21,283 nt of DNA, taken from the NCBI GenBank assembly GCA_003164655.1, contig PLTW01000196.1:24380-45662 (forward strand), written 5' to 3'. The stretch is from Actinomycetota bacterium (GTDB taxonomy: Bacteria; Actinomycetota; Thermoleophilia; UBA2241). Both the position numbers and the translations under genes were made by a program. Positions 8,622-16,203 of this stretch are shown piece after piece (within the stretch, counting starts at the first letter, position 1; every line of letters starts with the position of its first letter). The notes under the pieces are model-generated. The model searched no databases. It saw only the letters and a list, made by a program, of their open reading frames with translations, and was not told the origin of the DNA.

Positions 8622-8637
8622 TTAGTTATGTAACTAA
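8622..8637 (+). promoter_or_regulatory. Operator 2: 16-bp palindrome before mttB
   Basis: TTAGTTATGTAACTAA, identical to the copy at 4942-4957. It lies 34 bases before the mttB start and about 140 bases from the divergent TetR start, so it could serve both directions. Confidence 0.75.
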
Positions 8638-8671
8638 GTAAATCTCACAGAACCATCAGGGGCGGTGCAGT

Positions 8672-10141
8672 GTGAAACGCAACCTCTTCGCCGGCCGGCC
8701 GCGCAGCGGCGGCCTCAGCGTCAACGTGTTCACCGAATCCGAGCTCGAGGAGATCCACTTCGCCAGTCTGGAAGTCCTTGAGCGGGCCGGCGTCTTCGTC
8801 GAGGACGACGAGGCGCTCGATATCTTCTCAGACGGCGGCTGCCCGGTGAACCGCGACACCCATATGGTGTGCATCCCGCCGCACGTGGCAGAGGACGCGA
8901 TCCGCTCGGCGCCCAGCCGCTACGTCTTGTACGGTCGCGATCCCAAGAACGACTTCGTCATGGAGCCGGGCCGTGTGGCCTTCACCAACTTCAGTGAGGG
9001 CATCCGCGTCATCGACGTGGAGACGGGTGAGTATCGCGACTCGACCAAGAAGGACGTCGCCGACATCGCTCGCTTGAACGACTACCTTAGCGAGATGGAC
9101 ACGCACGAGATCGCCGTCGGGGCCAAGGACGTGCCGCCCGAGACCGCGGCTGTCCACAACACCGAGGTACAGCTTCTCAACACGACCAAGCCGATCGGCG
9201 TGGGGCCACTGTCGGGCGTCGAGGCGAAGGCGATCTTCCAGATGGCGGCCGAGGTCGTCGGCGGCGAAGACGAGTTGCGCCGCCGGCCGATCCTGTACAG
9301 CGGCGTCTGCCCGGTGAGCCCGCTCAAGCTGCCACGCGATGCCACCGAGGTCATTATCGAGTCGTCGCGTTGGTGGATCCCCGACAATATCCTGTCGATG
9401 GCCATGGCCGGCGGCTCCTCACCGGTGACCCTGGCCGGGACTCTGGTCACGCACAACGCCGAGGTACTCGCCGGCATCACCCTGGCGCAGCTCACCGAGC
9501 GCGGCTGCCCGGTCATGTACGGGTCATCCACGACGGCCATGGACTTGAAGCTGGCGGCAGCGTCGGTCGGCTCGCCCGAGATCGCCATGATCAGTGCCGC
9601 CGTGGCTCAGATGGCGCGACGATACCTGCTGCCGAGCTTCGTCGCCGGATTGTAGACGGATTCGAAGCTCGGTGACGCCCAGGTAGGGCACGAGAAGACC
9701 CTCACCGGCATCATGGCAGCGTTGGCAGGGGCCAACCTGATCTACGGGGCGGGGATGATCGAGTCGGGCGTCACCTTCGATTGCGGACAGTTCGTCATGG
9801 ACAACGAGTTCGCGCGCATGATCAAGCACGTCGTCGCGGGAGTGCGGGTCACGGACGAGACACTGGCGGTGGAGGACATTGCCCAGGTTGGTCCATTCGG
9901 CGATTTTCTCTCGCTGGATGCCACCCTGCGCCACATGCGCGAGCTCTCGCAGCCGGAGTTCCTCGATCGCCGCGTGCGCGAGGAATGGGAGGAGCGCGGC
10001 TCCAAGGAGCTCTATGTCACGTGCCTCGAGAAGGCGCGCGACGTCGTGCGGGAGTATCGACCCGAGCCCGTTCCGGACGATATCGCCGCACGCATTCACG
10101 CCATCGTCGAGAAGACCGACCGCCTGGTCGGCGTCGCATGA
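8672..10141 (+). CDS. mttB: Trimethylamine:corrinoid methyltransferase with in-frame TAG (pyrrolysine)
   Basis: The enzyme moves a methyl group from trimethylamine to its corrinoid protein. The frame runs from GTG 8672 (AGGGGCGG about eight bases upstream) to TGA 10139-10141, with one internal TAG at 9653-9655, codon 328. The total is 489 residues, near the usual MttB length of about 495, where pyrrolysine is at about residue 334. The sequence before the TAG ends LPSFVAGL. After it, in the same frame, TDSKLGDAQVGHEK and the rest of the MttB C-terminal half continue without a break. It is followed by a corrinoid protein gene and a permease, which supports a working unit. Read naively, it would be called a truncated protein and a separate fragment starting near 9713. 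Confidence 0.95.
9653..9655 (+). other. mttB: In-frame amber codon of mttB, probable pyrrolysine codon
   Basis: TAG between VAGL and TDSKLGDAQ, at the family's known pyrrolysine position. A weak stem-loop (9670-9675 with 9702-9707) lies 14 bases downstream. Confidence 0.93.
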
Positions 10142-10211
10142 GCGCGTCGGCGGCGCAGCCCGGCCGCGCGGTCGCCTCGACTCAACACGACGGCTGCCTG
10201 AAGGGGGACAG

Positions 10212-10853
10212 ATGAAGGAGCAACTCACGCAGGCCCTGATCGCCGGCAACGCCGACCTGGTGAACGCCCTGACCCAGGCGCTGCTGGCCGCCGGCACGCC
10301 GGCTCGCGAGATCTTGGACGACGCCCTGCTGCCCGGCATGGAGGTGGTCGGCGCGCGCATGCGCTCCGGCGAGTGCTTCATCCCCGAGGTGCTGCTCAGC
10401 GCGCGCACCATGCAGGGCGCCCTCGATACCCTCAAGCCGCATCTCGGCGAGGGCGAGGGCGCCGGCCTGGGCACCGTCGTGCTGGGCACGGTCGAAGGCG
10501 ACCTGCACGACATCGGCAAGAACCTGGTCGGCATGCTCCTGCAGGGCGCCGGCTTCGAGGTCGTCAACCTCGGCACCGGCGTCACGACGCAGCAGTTCGT
10601 GGAGGCGGTCAAGGAGCACGCGCCGGCGATCGTCGGCATGAGCGCCCTGCTCACCACCACCCTGCCGCACATGGCGGAGACCCTGGCCGCGCTCAAGGAA
10701 GCCGGACTCAGGGAGCAGGTCAAGGTAATGGTCGGCGGGGCGCCCGTCACGCAGGCCTTCGCCGACGAGCTCGGCGCCGACGGCTATGGCGCCAATGCCG
10801 GTATGGCGGTCGACAGAGCCAAGGCACTCGTGGCACAGGCGGCAACGGCATGA
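10212..10853 (+). CDS. mttC: Methylamine corrinoid protein (MttC/MtbC type)
   Basis: A 213-residue methyl carrier that holds a cobamide and is methylated by the MttB/MtbB enzymes. Residues 1-80 form the helical cap domain. The B12-binding domain follows with EGDLHDIGKN (His99 as lower cobalt ligand in DxHxxG), VGMSALLTTT (Ser144) and VMVGGAPVT (175-176 Gly-Gly). These are all standard residues and the length is normal. The ATG at 10212 has AAGGGGG upstream. A longer upstream frame exists but has no homology. It lies 70 bases after mttB, so TMA is the likely first methyl donor. As the only corrinoid protein seen here, it may also serve MtbB and the MttB-like enzyme. The choice between mttC and mtbC rests on position only. 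Confidence 0.92.
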   Translation: MKEQLTQALIAGNADLVNALTQALLAAGTPAREILDDALLPGMEVVGARMRSGECFIPEVLLSARTMQGALDTLKPHLGEGEGAGLGTVVLGTVEGDLHDIGKNLVGMLLQGAGFEVVNLGTGVTTQQFVEAVKEHAPAIVGMSALLTTTLPHMAETLAALKEAGLREQVKVMVGGAPVTQAFADELGADGYGANAGMAVDRAKALVAQAATA

Positions 10854-10876
10854 GCGGCGCACCGAGACGCCGCTCA
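10851..10876 (+). other. Intergenic hairpin after mttC
   Basis: A perfect 9-bp stem (10851-10859 with 10868-10876, 8-base loop) begins on the mttC stop codon. It has no T-run, so it may be an RNA-stabilising or partial-termination element that lowers expression of the following permease. Confidence 0.5.
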
Positions 10877-10925
10877 AGAGTCTATGACGGGGCGCACGGC
10901 GCTTCGCCGCGGGAGGAGGCAAGAC

Positions 10926-12533
10926 ATGGCGAGTGACGGCAGCACGGTGGCGCGCATACCCGCCGCCGGCGCGATGGGCCAGGAGCGCACCAAGATGCGC
11001 AAGGTGCTGACGCGCTTCGATATCGTCTTCTTCACCATCGCCGCCTTCATCAGCCTCGATACGATCGCGGTGACCGCCGCCTACGGCGCTGGACAGACCT
11101 TCTTCTGGCTCATCGTCATCTTGATCGTGTGGCTGGTGCCCTACGGCATGATCGTCGCGGAGCTCGGCTCCACCTTCCCCGTGGAAGGAGGCCCATACGT
11201 CTGGCCGCGCATGGCCTTTGGGCGCCTGGCGGGGGCGCTCACCTCGGTCTTCTACTGGATGAGCAACCCGGTGTGGATGGGCGGAACGCTGGCCGCGGCA
11301 GTCGTCACGACGATCAACACCTTCTTCCTGAAGAAGCCGATGGGGACGCTGCCGTCGATCGTCGTCGGCATTCTCGTCGTGTGGGCCATTGTGGGCCTGT
11401 CGCTCATCGAGCTCAAGTGGGGCAAATGGACCGGCATCATCGGCACGATCGTGCGCCTGCTCATGCTGGCCATCTTCCTGACGCTGGTCGTCGCGTTCCT
11501 GATCAGTCACGGGAAGCCGGCCGGCACCGTGACCCTGTCCTCGGTGAAACCCAGCGTCACCGGCTTCCTGGCGGTCATCGGGCTTCTGCAGTTCCTCTTC
11601 GTGGGCTTCGAACTCTCCAACGGCGCTGCCGAGGAGATGAAGCACGCCCAGCGCGACGTTCCCGTGATGATCGTGCGCTCCGGCATCGTCGCCTGTCTGA
11701 TCACGGGCTCCTTGATCCTCGGCGTGCTGCTCGTCATCCCCCTCAAGGACATCGGCAACGTGAGCGGCTTCGCCGCGGCATACTTCGCGGTCGCCAGCTT
11801 GCTGCACGGCGCGGCGCAGACCGGGCTCAACTACCTCATCGGCGTCCTTGTTGTGCTCACCGTGATCAGCGCCGGCGGCGTCTGGTTGCAGGGCGCTGTC
11901 CGCGTACAGGCGGTGGCCGGCCTCGACGGGGCCGGGCCGATGTGGCTCGGCAGGTTCTCCAAGCGCACCGGAACGCCGGTCATCATGAACGTCGTGTCGG
12001 CGATCATCGGGTCGATCTTCGTCGCCTTGGTATTCCTGCTCACGAGCGGCAGTCTGGCGAGCTTCTTCACCGTCATGGTAACGCTCGTCATTTCGCTGAC
12101 GGCGCTCATGTACTTTTTCATGCTCCCTTCGGTGATCCCGCTGCGGCGCAAGTATCCCAACCGCCGTCGCCCGTTCCGCGTACCGGGTGGCACCGTTGGC
12201 CTCTGGGTCTGCGTGATTCTCTCCGAGACGATCATCGTCCTCACGGCGATCACCTTGGTGTGGCCCGGCCTGCTCGACAGGATGCTCGGCATGAGCTACG
12301 ACATCGAGTCCACCTGGGGCGTCTCTCGCGGGTTCTTCGAGATCGTCACCTTGGGGACGCTTGCGTTCTTCATCCTCACCGGCGTGGTCTTCTGGCTGAT
12401 CGGGAAGCGCAACCTCACCAGGGGTGTCGTGCGCGACAGTGATCTGCTGGAGATTGATGGCGAGGCTGCGCGAGCGACAGATGGAGCGATGTCGGCGACC
12501 ATGACCGGACCATCGTTGCTCGAGGAGACCTGA
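10926..12533 (+). CDS. APC-family amino acid/amine permease
   Basis: A 535-residue integral membrane transporter of the amino acid-polyamine-organocation superfamily, with about a dozen hydrophobic segments. A recognisable element is VPYGMIVAELGSTFPVEGGPYVW in the first third, shared in form with the second permease at 14610. The ATG at 10926 follows a strong GGAGGAGG-like site. Starts further upstream are in frame but lack a ribosome binding site. It lies 72 bases after mttC in the same direction and is followed by a terminator, so it is the last gene of the mttB unit. That suggests uptake of a methylated amine or a precursor, which is inference; relatives carry amino acids, GABA or polyamines. 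Confidence 0.9.
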   Translation: MASDGSTVARIPAAGAMGQERTKMRKVLTRFDIVFFTIAAFISLDTIAVTAAYGAGQTFFWLIVILIVWLVPYGMIVAELGSTFPVEGGPYVWPRMAFGRLAGALTSVFYWMSNPVWMGGTLAAAVVTTINTFFLKKPMGTLPSIVVGILVVWAIVGLSLIELKWGKWTGIIGTIVRLLMLAIFLTLVVAFLISHGKPAGTVTLSSVKPSVTGFLAVIGLLQFLFVGFELSNGAAEEMKHAQRDVPVMIVRSGIVACLITGSLILGVLLVIPLKDIGNVSGFAAAYFAVASLLHGAAQTGLNYLIGVLVVLTVISAGGVWLQGAVRVQAVAGLDGAGPMWLGRFSKRTGTPVIMNVVSAIIGSIFVALVFLLTSGSLASFFTVMVTLVISLTALMYFFMLPSVIPLRRKYPNRRRPFRVPGGTVGLWVCVILSETIIVLTAITLVWPGLLDRMLGMSYDIESTWGVSRGFFEIVTLGTLAFFILTGVVFWLIGKRNLTRGVVRDSDLLEIDGEAARATDGAMSATMTGPSLLEET

Positions 12534-12554
12534 GCCTTCTTCAATACTGCCGAA

Positions 12555-12583
12555 GCCGCCCGTACTCATCAGAGGCGGGCGGC
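12555..12583 (+). terminator. Rho-independent terminator after the permease gene
   Basis: GCCGCCCG (12555-12562) pairs with CGGGCGGC (12576-12583) across a 13-base loop, followed by the pyrimidine-rich CTCACTTTCTCC. It ends the mttB-mttC-permease unit. The rest of the gap to 12765 shows nothing clear. Confidence 0.65.
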
Positions 12584-12765
12584 CTCACTTTCTCCGAGGC
12601 GTCCAAACCGGGCTGTGGCTCGCGCACGTCGGGTTGCGGCGCTCGCGGCGGCGACGATTTTGAGGCCGTCGGGGCATCGGAGACGCAGAGCCGCACCCCG
12701 CTATTGGGATAGCCCTAAGCCAGCGCAGAACCGGCCGACCGCCGAGCGGCATATCCGTGCGACCG

Positions 12766-12781
12766 TACCGTGATACCGTGA
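12766..12781 (+). promoter_or_regulatory. Tandem TACCGTGA repeat and possible leaderless start of the second TetR gene
   Basis: TACCGTGA occurs twice in direct tandem (12766-12773, 12774-12781). The second copy contains TACCGT, a TANNNT box six bases before the ATG, and no ribosome binding site is visible. Both facts fit a leaderless transcript. A regulator could also bind the repeat. Confidence 0.4.
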
Positions 12782-12785
12782 CGAC

Positions 12786-13397
12786 ATGAGACGCGCGCCA
12801 ACACCTGTAGACCTCGCGAACCTCGCGCCGACTGCGCGCCGTATCCTGGAGGCCGCGCAAACCATCGTCGCCGAGCGCGGCTATGCGGATCTCACGATGG
12901 CGGCCATCGAGCGTGAGTCCGGGGCCAACCGGGCGCTCGTCTCCTACTACTTCGGTGGCAAAGCCGGCCTTGTGGCGGCGCTCATCGACAGCCTGTTCCA
13001 GAATCCCGACGTGGGTCTGGTCGAAGAGATCAGGACGGCGTACGCCGGCGCCGAGCGCACTGAGCGGTTCCTCGACTGGCAGGAGAGGGTATCGGCGAAC
13101 GATCGCGTGAACCGCATGCTCTTCGAGCTGCTGCCGCGCGCCCTGCAGGATCCGGATGTGCGTGCGCGCTTTGCCGGCGAATACGGGGCCTATCGCAAGA
13201 TCGACGCCGACTGTCTGGGCACCGCCCCGGTCGAGCTCGACGACGCCGAGGCCGAGGCACTGGCCGCCGTCAGCATCGCCGTCGTCGAGGGTCTCGGTAT
13301 CCAACGCGCGCTCGACCCGGACGGATTCGATCACGCGCGCGCCTGGCGCGCCTGGCGCACGGTGGTGGGCTGCTACCTCTCGCTGTCCGATCGATAG
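12786..13397 (+). CDS. TetR-family transcriptional regulator of the carbamoyltransferase unit
   Basis: A 203-residue TetR-type regulator. Its DNA-binding domain (about residues 14-60) ends in VSYYFGGKAGLVAALIDS and closely resembles that of the TetR protein at 7850, with shared PTAxRILEAA, GxxxLT and KAGL...LIDS blocks. The C-terminal domain differs more, as expected for another ligand. It sits directly upstream of a promoter with an 11-bp inverted repeat and the carbamoyltransferase-permease genes, so local control is likely. The start is ATG, with no visible ribosome binding site. The stop is TAG. Confidence 0.9.
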   Translation: MRRAPTPVDLANLAPTARRILEAAQTIVAERGYADLTMAAIERESGANRALVSYYFGGKAGLVAALIDSLFQNPDVGLVEEIRTAYAGAERTERFLDWQERVSANDRVNRMLFELLPRALQDPDVRARFAGEYGAYRKIDADCLGTAPVELDDAEAEALAAVSIAVVEGLGIQRALDPDGFDHARAWRAWRTVVGCYLSLSDR

Positions 13398-13432
13398 CAT
13401 CCTCGTGTCGGCCCCATGTCGGATCCGACCCC

Positions 13433-13463
13433 TTGACACATGGCAGTTAAACGGTCATATAAC
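13433..13463 (+). promoter_or_regulatory. Strong promoter of the carbamoyltransferase-permease operon
   Basis: A perfect TTGACA (13433-13438) lies 19 bases before TATAAC (13458-13463). The shifted hexamer CATATA at 17 bases is an alternative. The left arm of the inverted repeat lies between the two boxes, a typical repressor position. Confidence 0.65.
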
Positions 13464-13492
13464 AAGGCGCAAGACTTACACGACCGTTTAAC
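13446..13492 (+). promoter_or_regulatory. Operator with 11-bp inverted repeat
   Basis: GTTAAACGGTC (13446-13456) and GACCGTTTAAC (13482-13492) are perfect reverse complements separated by 25 bases. One arm overlaps the promoter spacer and the other lies after the expected transcription start. The TetR protein encoded just upstream is the likely binder. The RNA could also fold into a hairpin. Confidence 0.65.
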
Positions 13493-13542
13493 AGCCGCCC
13501 GTGACCGCTTGCCGGGCGGCAAACCCAGGAGGTTTGCCCGTC

Positions 13543-14577
13543 ATGAGTGTCGCAGTCCCCAGGCCGGCCGCGCTGCCCGGTCTTGCCGCTCTGCGCGGCC
13601 GCCACTTCTTTACCGACCAGGACTACACGCGTGAAGAGTTGCTGAGTCTGCTCGATCTGGCCGCCGCCCTGAAGGCGCTGTATCGGCGCCGGCCTCTCAC
13701 GCCGTTTCTCGAGGGACGCAGTCTGGCGATGATTTTCGAGCATCCCTCCACGCGCACGCGTATCAGCTTCGAAGCGGGCATGACCGAGCTGGGCGGTCAC
13801 GCCCAATGTCTGCGCCCCGGAGAGATCCACCTGGGCGGGCATGAGACGGTTGCCGACACAGCTCGCGTGATCAGCCGTCTCGTTGATGCCATCATGGCGC
13901 GCACCGCCTTTCACGCCACCCTCGCCGAGCTTGTGGAGCACGCCACGGTGCCGGTGATCAACGGTCTCACCGACGACTACGACCACCCCGTGCAGTCCAT
14001 GACCGACGCCTTCACGATCCTTGAGCACTGCGGCACGCTCGAGGGTCTGACGTGCGCCTTTGTCGGCAAATGCGCCGACGCCATGGGTACTTCGGTGGCG
14101 CTGACGATGACGCGTCTTGGCAGCAGCATGGTGATGGCGGCACCGCCGCAGGAACAGATGACCCCCGAGGTGGAGGCGCTCGCGCGCGCCAACTGCGCGC
14201 AGAGCGGCGCCACCCTCAGCCTCACCGAGGATCCGGTCGCAGCCGTTGCGCAGGCCGACGTCGTCTTCACCGTCGGCTGGTGGTGGATGCAGCCCGAGGA
14301 CGAAAAGAACGAGCTGCGCCGCATCCTTCGCCCTTACCAGGTCAACGAGGCGCTGTGGGAGCACGGCAAGCCGGGAGCCAGGTTCATGCACTGTCTGCCG
14401 GCCATCCGCGGCGAGGAGGTGACCGACGCCATCCTCGACGGCTCGGCCTCGATCGTCCTCGACGAGGCCGAGAACCGCAAGCACTTCCAGAAGGCCCTGC
14501 TTCTCGCCCTGATCGGTATCGAGAAGCTCCCGGCGGATCCCGACCTGCGGGAGATCGGCGCCGCGCTGCTGCGCTGA
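13543..14577 (+). CDS. Ornithine/putrescine carbamoyltransferase-like enzyme, acceptor uncertain
   Basis: A 344-residue cytosolic carbamoyltransferase. Carbamoyl-phosphate-binding residues are intact: HPSTRTR (67-73), HPVQ (148-151) and HCLP (283-286). The ending YQVNEALW...HCLPAIRGEEVTD...DEAENR is most like putrescine carbamoyltransferases of agmatine degradation. However, the ornithine-family GDGNN segment reads GKCADAMG (175-182), and the DxW(SMG) acceptor loop reads TVGWWWMQ (243-250). The accepted amine may therefore not be ornithine or putrescine. AGGAGG (13527-13532) before ATG 13543 decides the start over an upstream in-frame GTG. It is followed 32 bases later by a permease. No agmatine deiminase or carbamate kinase is in the window. 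Catabolic use to make carbamoyl phosphate is possible but unproven. Confidence 0.88.
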   Translation: MSVAVPRPAALPGLAALRGRHFFTDQDYTREELLSLLDLAAALKALYRRRPLTPFLEGRSLAMIFEHPSTRTRISFEAGMTELGGHAQCLRPGEIHLGGHETVADTARVISRLVDAIMARTAFHATLAELVEHATVPVINGLTDDYDHPVQSMTDAFTILEHCGTLEGLTCAFVGKCADAMGTSVALTMTRLGSSMVMAAPPQEQMTPEVEALARANCAQSGATLSLTEDPVAAVAQADVVFTVGWWWMQPEDEKNELRRILRPYQVNEALWEHGKPGARFMHCLPAIRGEEVTDAILDGSASIVLDEAENRKHFQKALLLALIGIEKLPADPDLREIGAALLR

Positions 14578-14609
14578 ACGCCCTTTGTCGCACTACCCGA
14601 ACGGAGGCC

Positions 14610-16085
14610 ATGATGGCTTTTGACAGCAGGATCGGCGCGCCGGGCGTCTCGCTTGCCGACCAGCCCAAGACGATGGGCATCTTCACGATGACGCTGTTTG
14701 CCGTGTCGGCGATGATCACGCTCGACACGGTGGCCACGTCGTCGGCGCTCGGCGTGCAAAGCATCACGCTCTTCGTGCTCTTCGCGGTCATCTTCTTTGT
14801 GCCCTACGGCCTGGTGACCGCCGAGCTGGGCAGCGGCTGGCCCGAAGAGGGCGGTATCTACGTATGGGTGCGCGAAGCCTACGGCGAGCGTTGGGGAACG
14901 TTCACCGCCTGGCTGTACTGGGTGAACGTCGCCTACTGGGCGCCGGCGGTCTTCGTCGTGTTCGCCGGCACGCTGGCCTCGGCCTTCTGGGGCGGGATGA
15001 GCCGCACCTGGGCGGAGATCATCGTCATTGCGCTCATCTGGCTGGTGGTCGGCATAGGCATCCTGCCGATGTCGCTGAGCAAGTGGGTGAACAGCGCCAG
15101 TGCCGCGGTGAAGGTCGCGGTGCTGGTCATGCTCGGCGCCATTGGCGTGGCTTTTGTGATCCACCACGGCTCGGCCAACTCGTTCGCGCCCAGCCAATGG
15201 GTACCGTCGTTCGGCGCTAACTGGAGCTTCCTGCCGATCATCATCTACAACTTCATGGGCTTCGAGCTGATGAGCTCGGCGGCCGGCGCCGTGAAGCACC
15301 CGCGCCGCGACATCCCCCGCATGCTGCTGTTTGCCGGCGCCATCATCGTCGGCGCTCAACTGCTCGGCAACTTCGGTATCCTGGCCGCCATTCCGCTGAA
15401 GAACCTCTCGATCGTCACGGGAATGGCCGACGCCATGAAGCTCTCGTTCCATGCCGTTCTGGGCGGCGCCGCGACGACGGTTTTCGACGTCTTCATCGTC
15501 CTGCTGCTGTTCAGTCTCATCGGCAATATGGTGACCTGGTCGATCGGCTCGAATCACAGCATGGCCTCGACCGGACTGGACCGCTCAGCCCCCGGTGTCT
15601 TTGGCCACGTGAACCGGCGCTTCACCACGCCCGACTACGCCTTCGTCCTGATGGGCGTGTTGGCCACCGCCCTGACGATCGTCAATTACGCGTTCTTCGC
15701 CACCAAGGAAAGCGTCTTCTGGAGTATCTTTGCGCTCAGCTCGATCGTCTTTCTGTTCCCGTATCTTCTGATGTTCCCAGCGCTTCTCGTGCTGCGCAAG
15801 AAGCAGCCCGACAGGCCGCGGCCGTACACGGTGCCCGGCGGCAGGGTCGGCGCCTGGGCGAGTGTCCTGCTGACCCTGGCAGGCGTGATCTTCGCCATCG
15901 TCTTCTTCTTCTACCTCGTGCCGGCAGGTACGCCCAAGGTGACCTACTGGGTGGTCACGGGCGGCGGTACGGCGATGAGTATGCTGGTCGGTTGGTGGTT
16001 GGCCGGCAGGGGCGGCAAGAAGGCTCGCGAGATCGCCGCACCGGGTATGCCGGGGGCGCAGGACGCGGCTGGGAGACGAAAGTGA
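14610..16085 (+). CDS. APC-family permease of the carbamoyltransferase operon
   Basis: A 491-residue, roughly 12-helix transporter related to the permease at 10926, with VPYGLVTAELGSGWPEEGGIYVW as the shared conserved element and a basic C-terminal tail. GGAGG (14603-14607) precedes two adjacent ATGs. The second (14613) has the better spacing, so the protein may be one residue shorter. It follows the carbamoyltransferase by 32 bases and should be co-expressed. In agmatine or arginine pathways such a partner exchanges the substrate amine for the product, so an antiporter for the enzyme's substrate is the natural guess. Confidence 0.9.
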   Translation: MMAFDSRIGAPGVSLADQPKTMGIFTMTLFAVSAMITLDTVATSSALGVQSITLFVLFAVIFFVPYGLVTAELGSGWPEEGGIYVWVREAYGERWGTFTAWLYWVNVAYWAPAVFVVFAGTLASAFWGGMSRTWAEIIVIALIWLVVGIGILPMSLSKWVNSASAAVKVAVLVMLGAIGVAFVIHHGSANSFAPSQWVPSFGANWSFLPIIIYNFMGFELMSSAAGAVKHPRRDIPRMLLFAGAIIVGAQLLGNFGILAAIPLKNLSIVTGMADAMKLSFHAVLGGAATTVFDVFIVLLLFSLIGNMVTWSIGSNHSMASTGLDRSAPGVFGHVNRRFTTPDYAFVLMGVLATALTIVNYAFFATKESVFWSIFALSSIVFLFPYLLMFPALLVLRKKQPDRPRPYTVPGGRVGAWASVLLTLAGVIFAIVFFFYLVPAGTPKVTYWVVTGGGTAMSMLVGWWLAGRGGKKAREIAAPGMPGAQDAAGRRK

Positions 16086-16134
16086 AGCCGTAGAGGATTC
16101 GAGCCACTGCCGGCCAGATCGCGCCACTCACCCC

Positions 16135-16164
16135 TTGGCAGCCCGTGCACGACTTAAGTAGGGT
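16135..16164 (+). promoter_or_regulatory. Putative promoter of the small membrane protein gene
   Basis: TTGGCA (16135-16140) and TAGGGT (16159-16164, TANNNT type) are 18 bases apart, about 40 bases before the GTG start. The motifs are moderate. Confidence 0.4.
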
Positions 16165-16203
16165 CGCGAGGGAGATTGGAGTAAGCCAAACAAGGGAGAC
16201 GGC

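Noticed and set aside
8483..8671. A tRNA-Pyl gene in the intergenic gaps
   Set aside because: I looked for a CTA anticodon in a cloverleaf with acceptor and T arms in this and the other gaps and found none. The hairpin here does not fit a tRNA.
4987..10141. mtbB and mttB as pseudogenes broken by nonsense mutations
   Set aside because: Each has a single stop, it is TAG in both, it lies exactly at the known pyrrolysine site, and the frame and homology are intact on both sides.
10182..12569. A 795-codon minus-strand open frame opposite mttC and the permease
   Set aside because: Its translation is rich in Arg, Asp, Glu, His and Gly with no family features. It is the antisense shadow of real genes in GC-rich DNA.
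12585..13439. A 284-codon minus-strand frame opposite the second TetR gene
   Set aside because: It is antisense to a clear TetR gene and shows no recognisable domain.
14052..14609. Extension of the second permease far upstream into the carbamoyltransferase gene
   Set aside because: The upstream part is an out-of-frame shadow of the carbamoyltransferase. A good ribosome binding site precedes 14610/14613.
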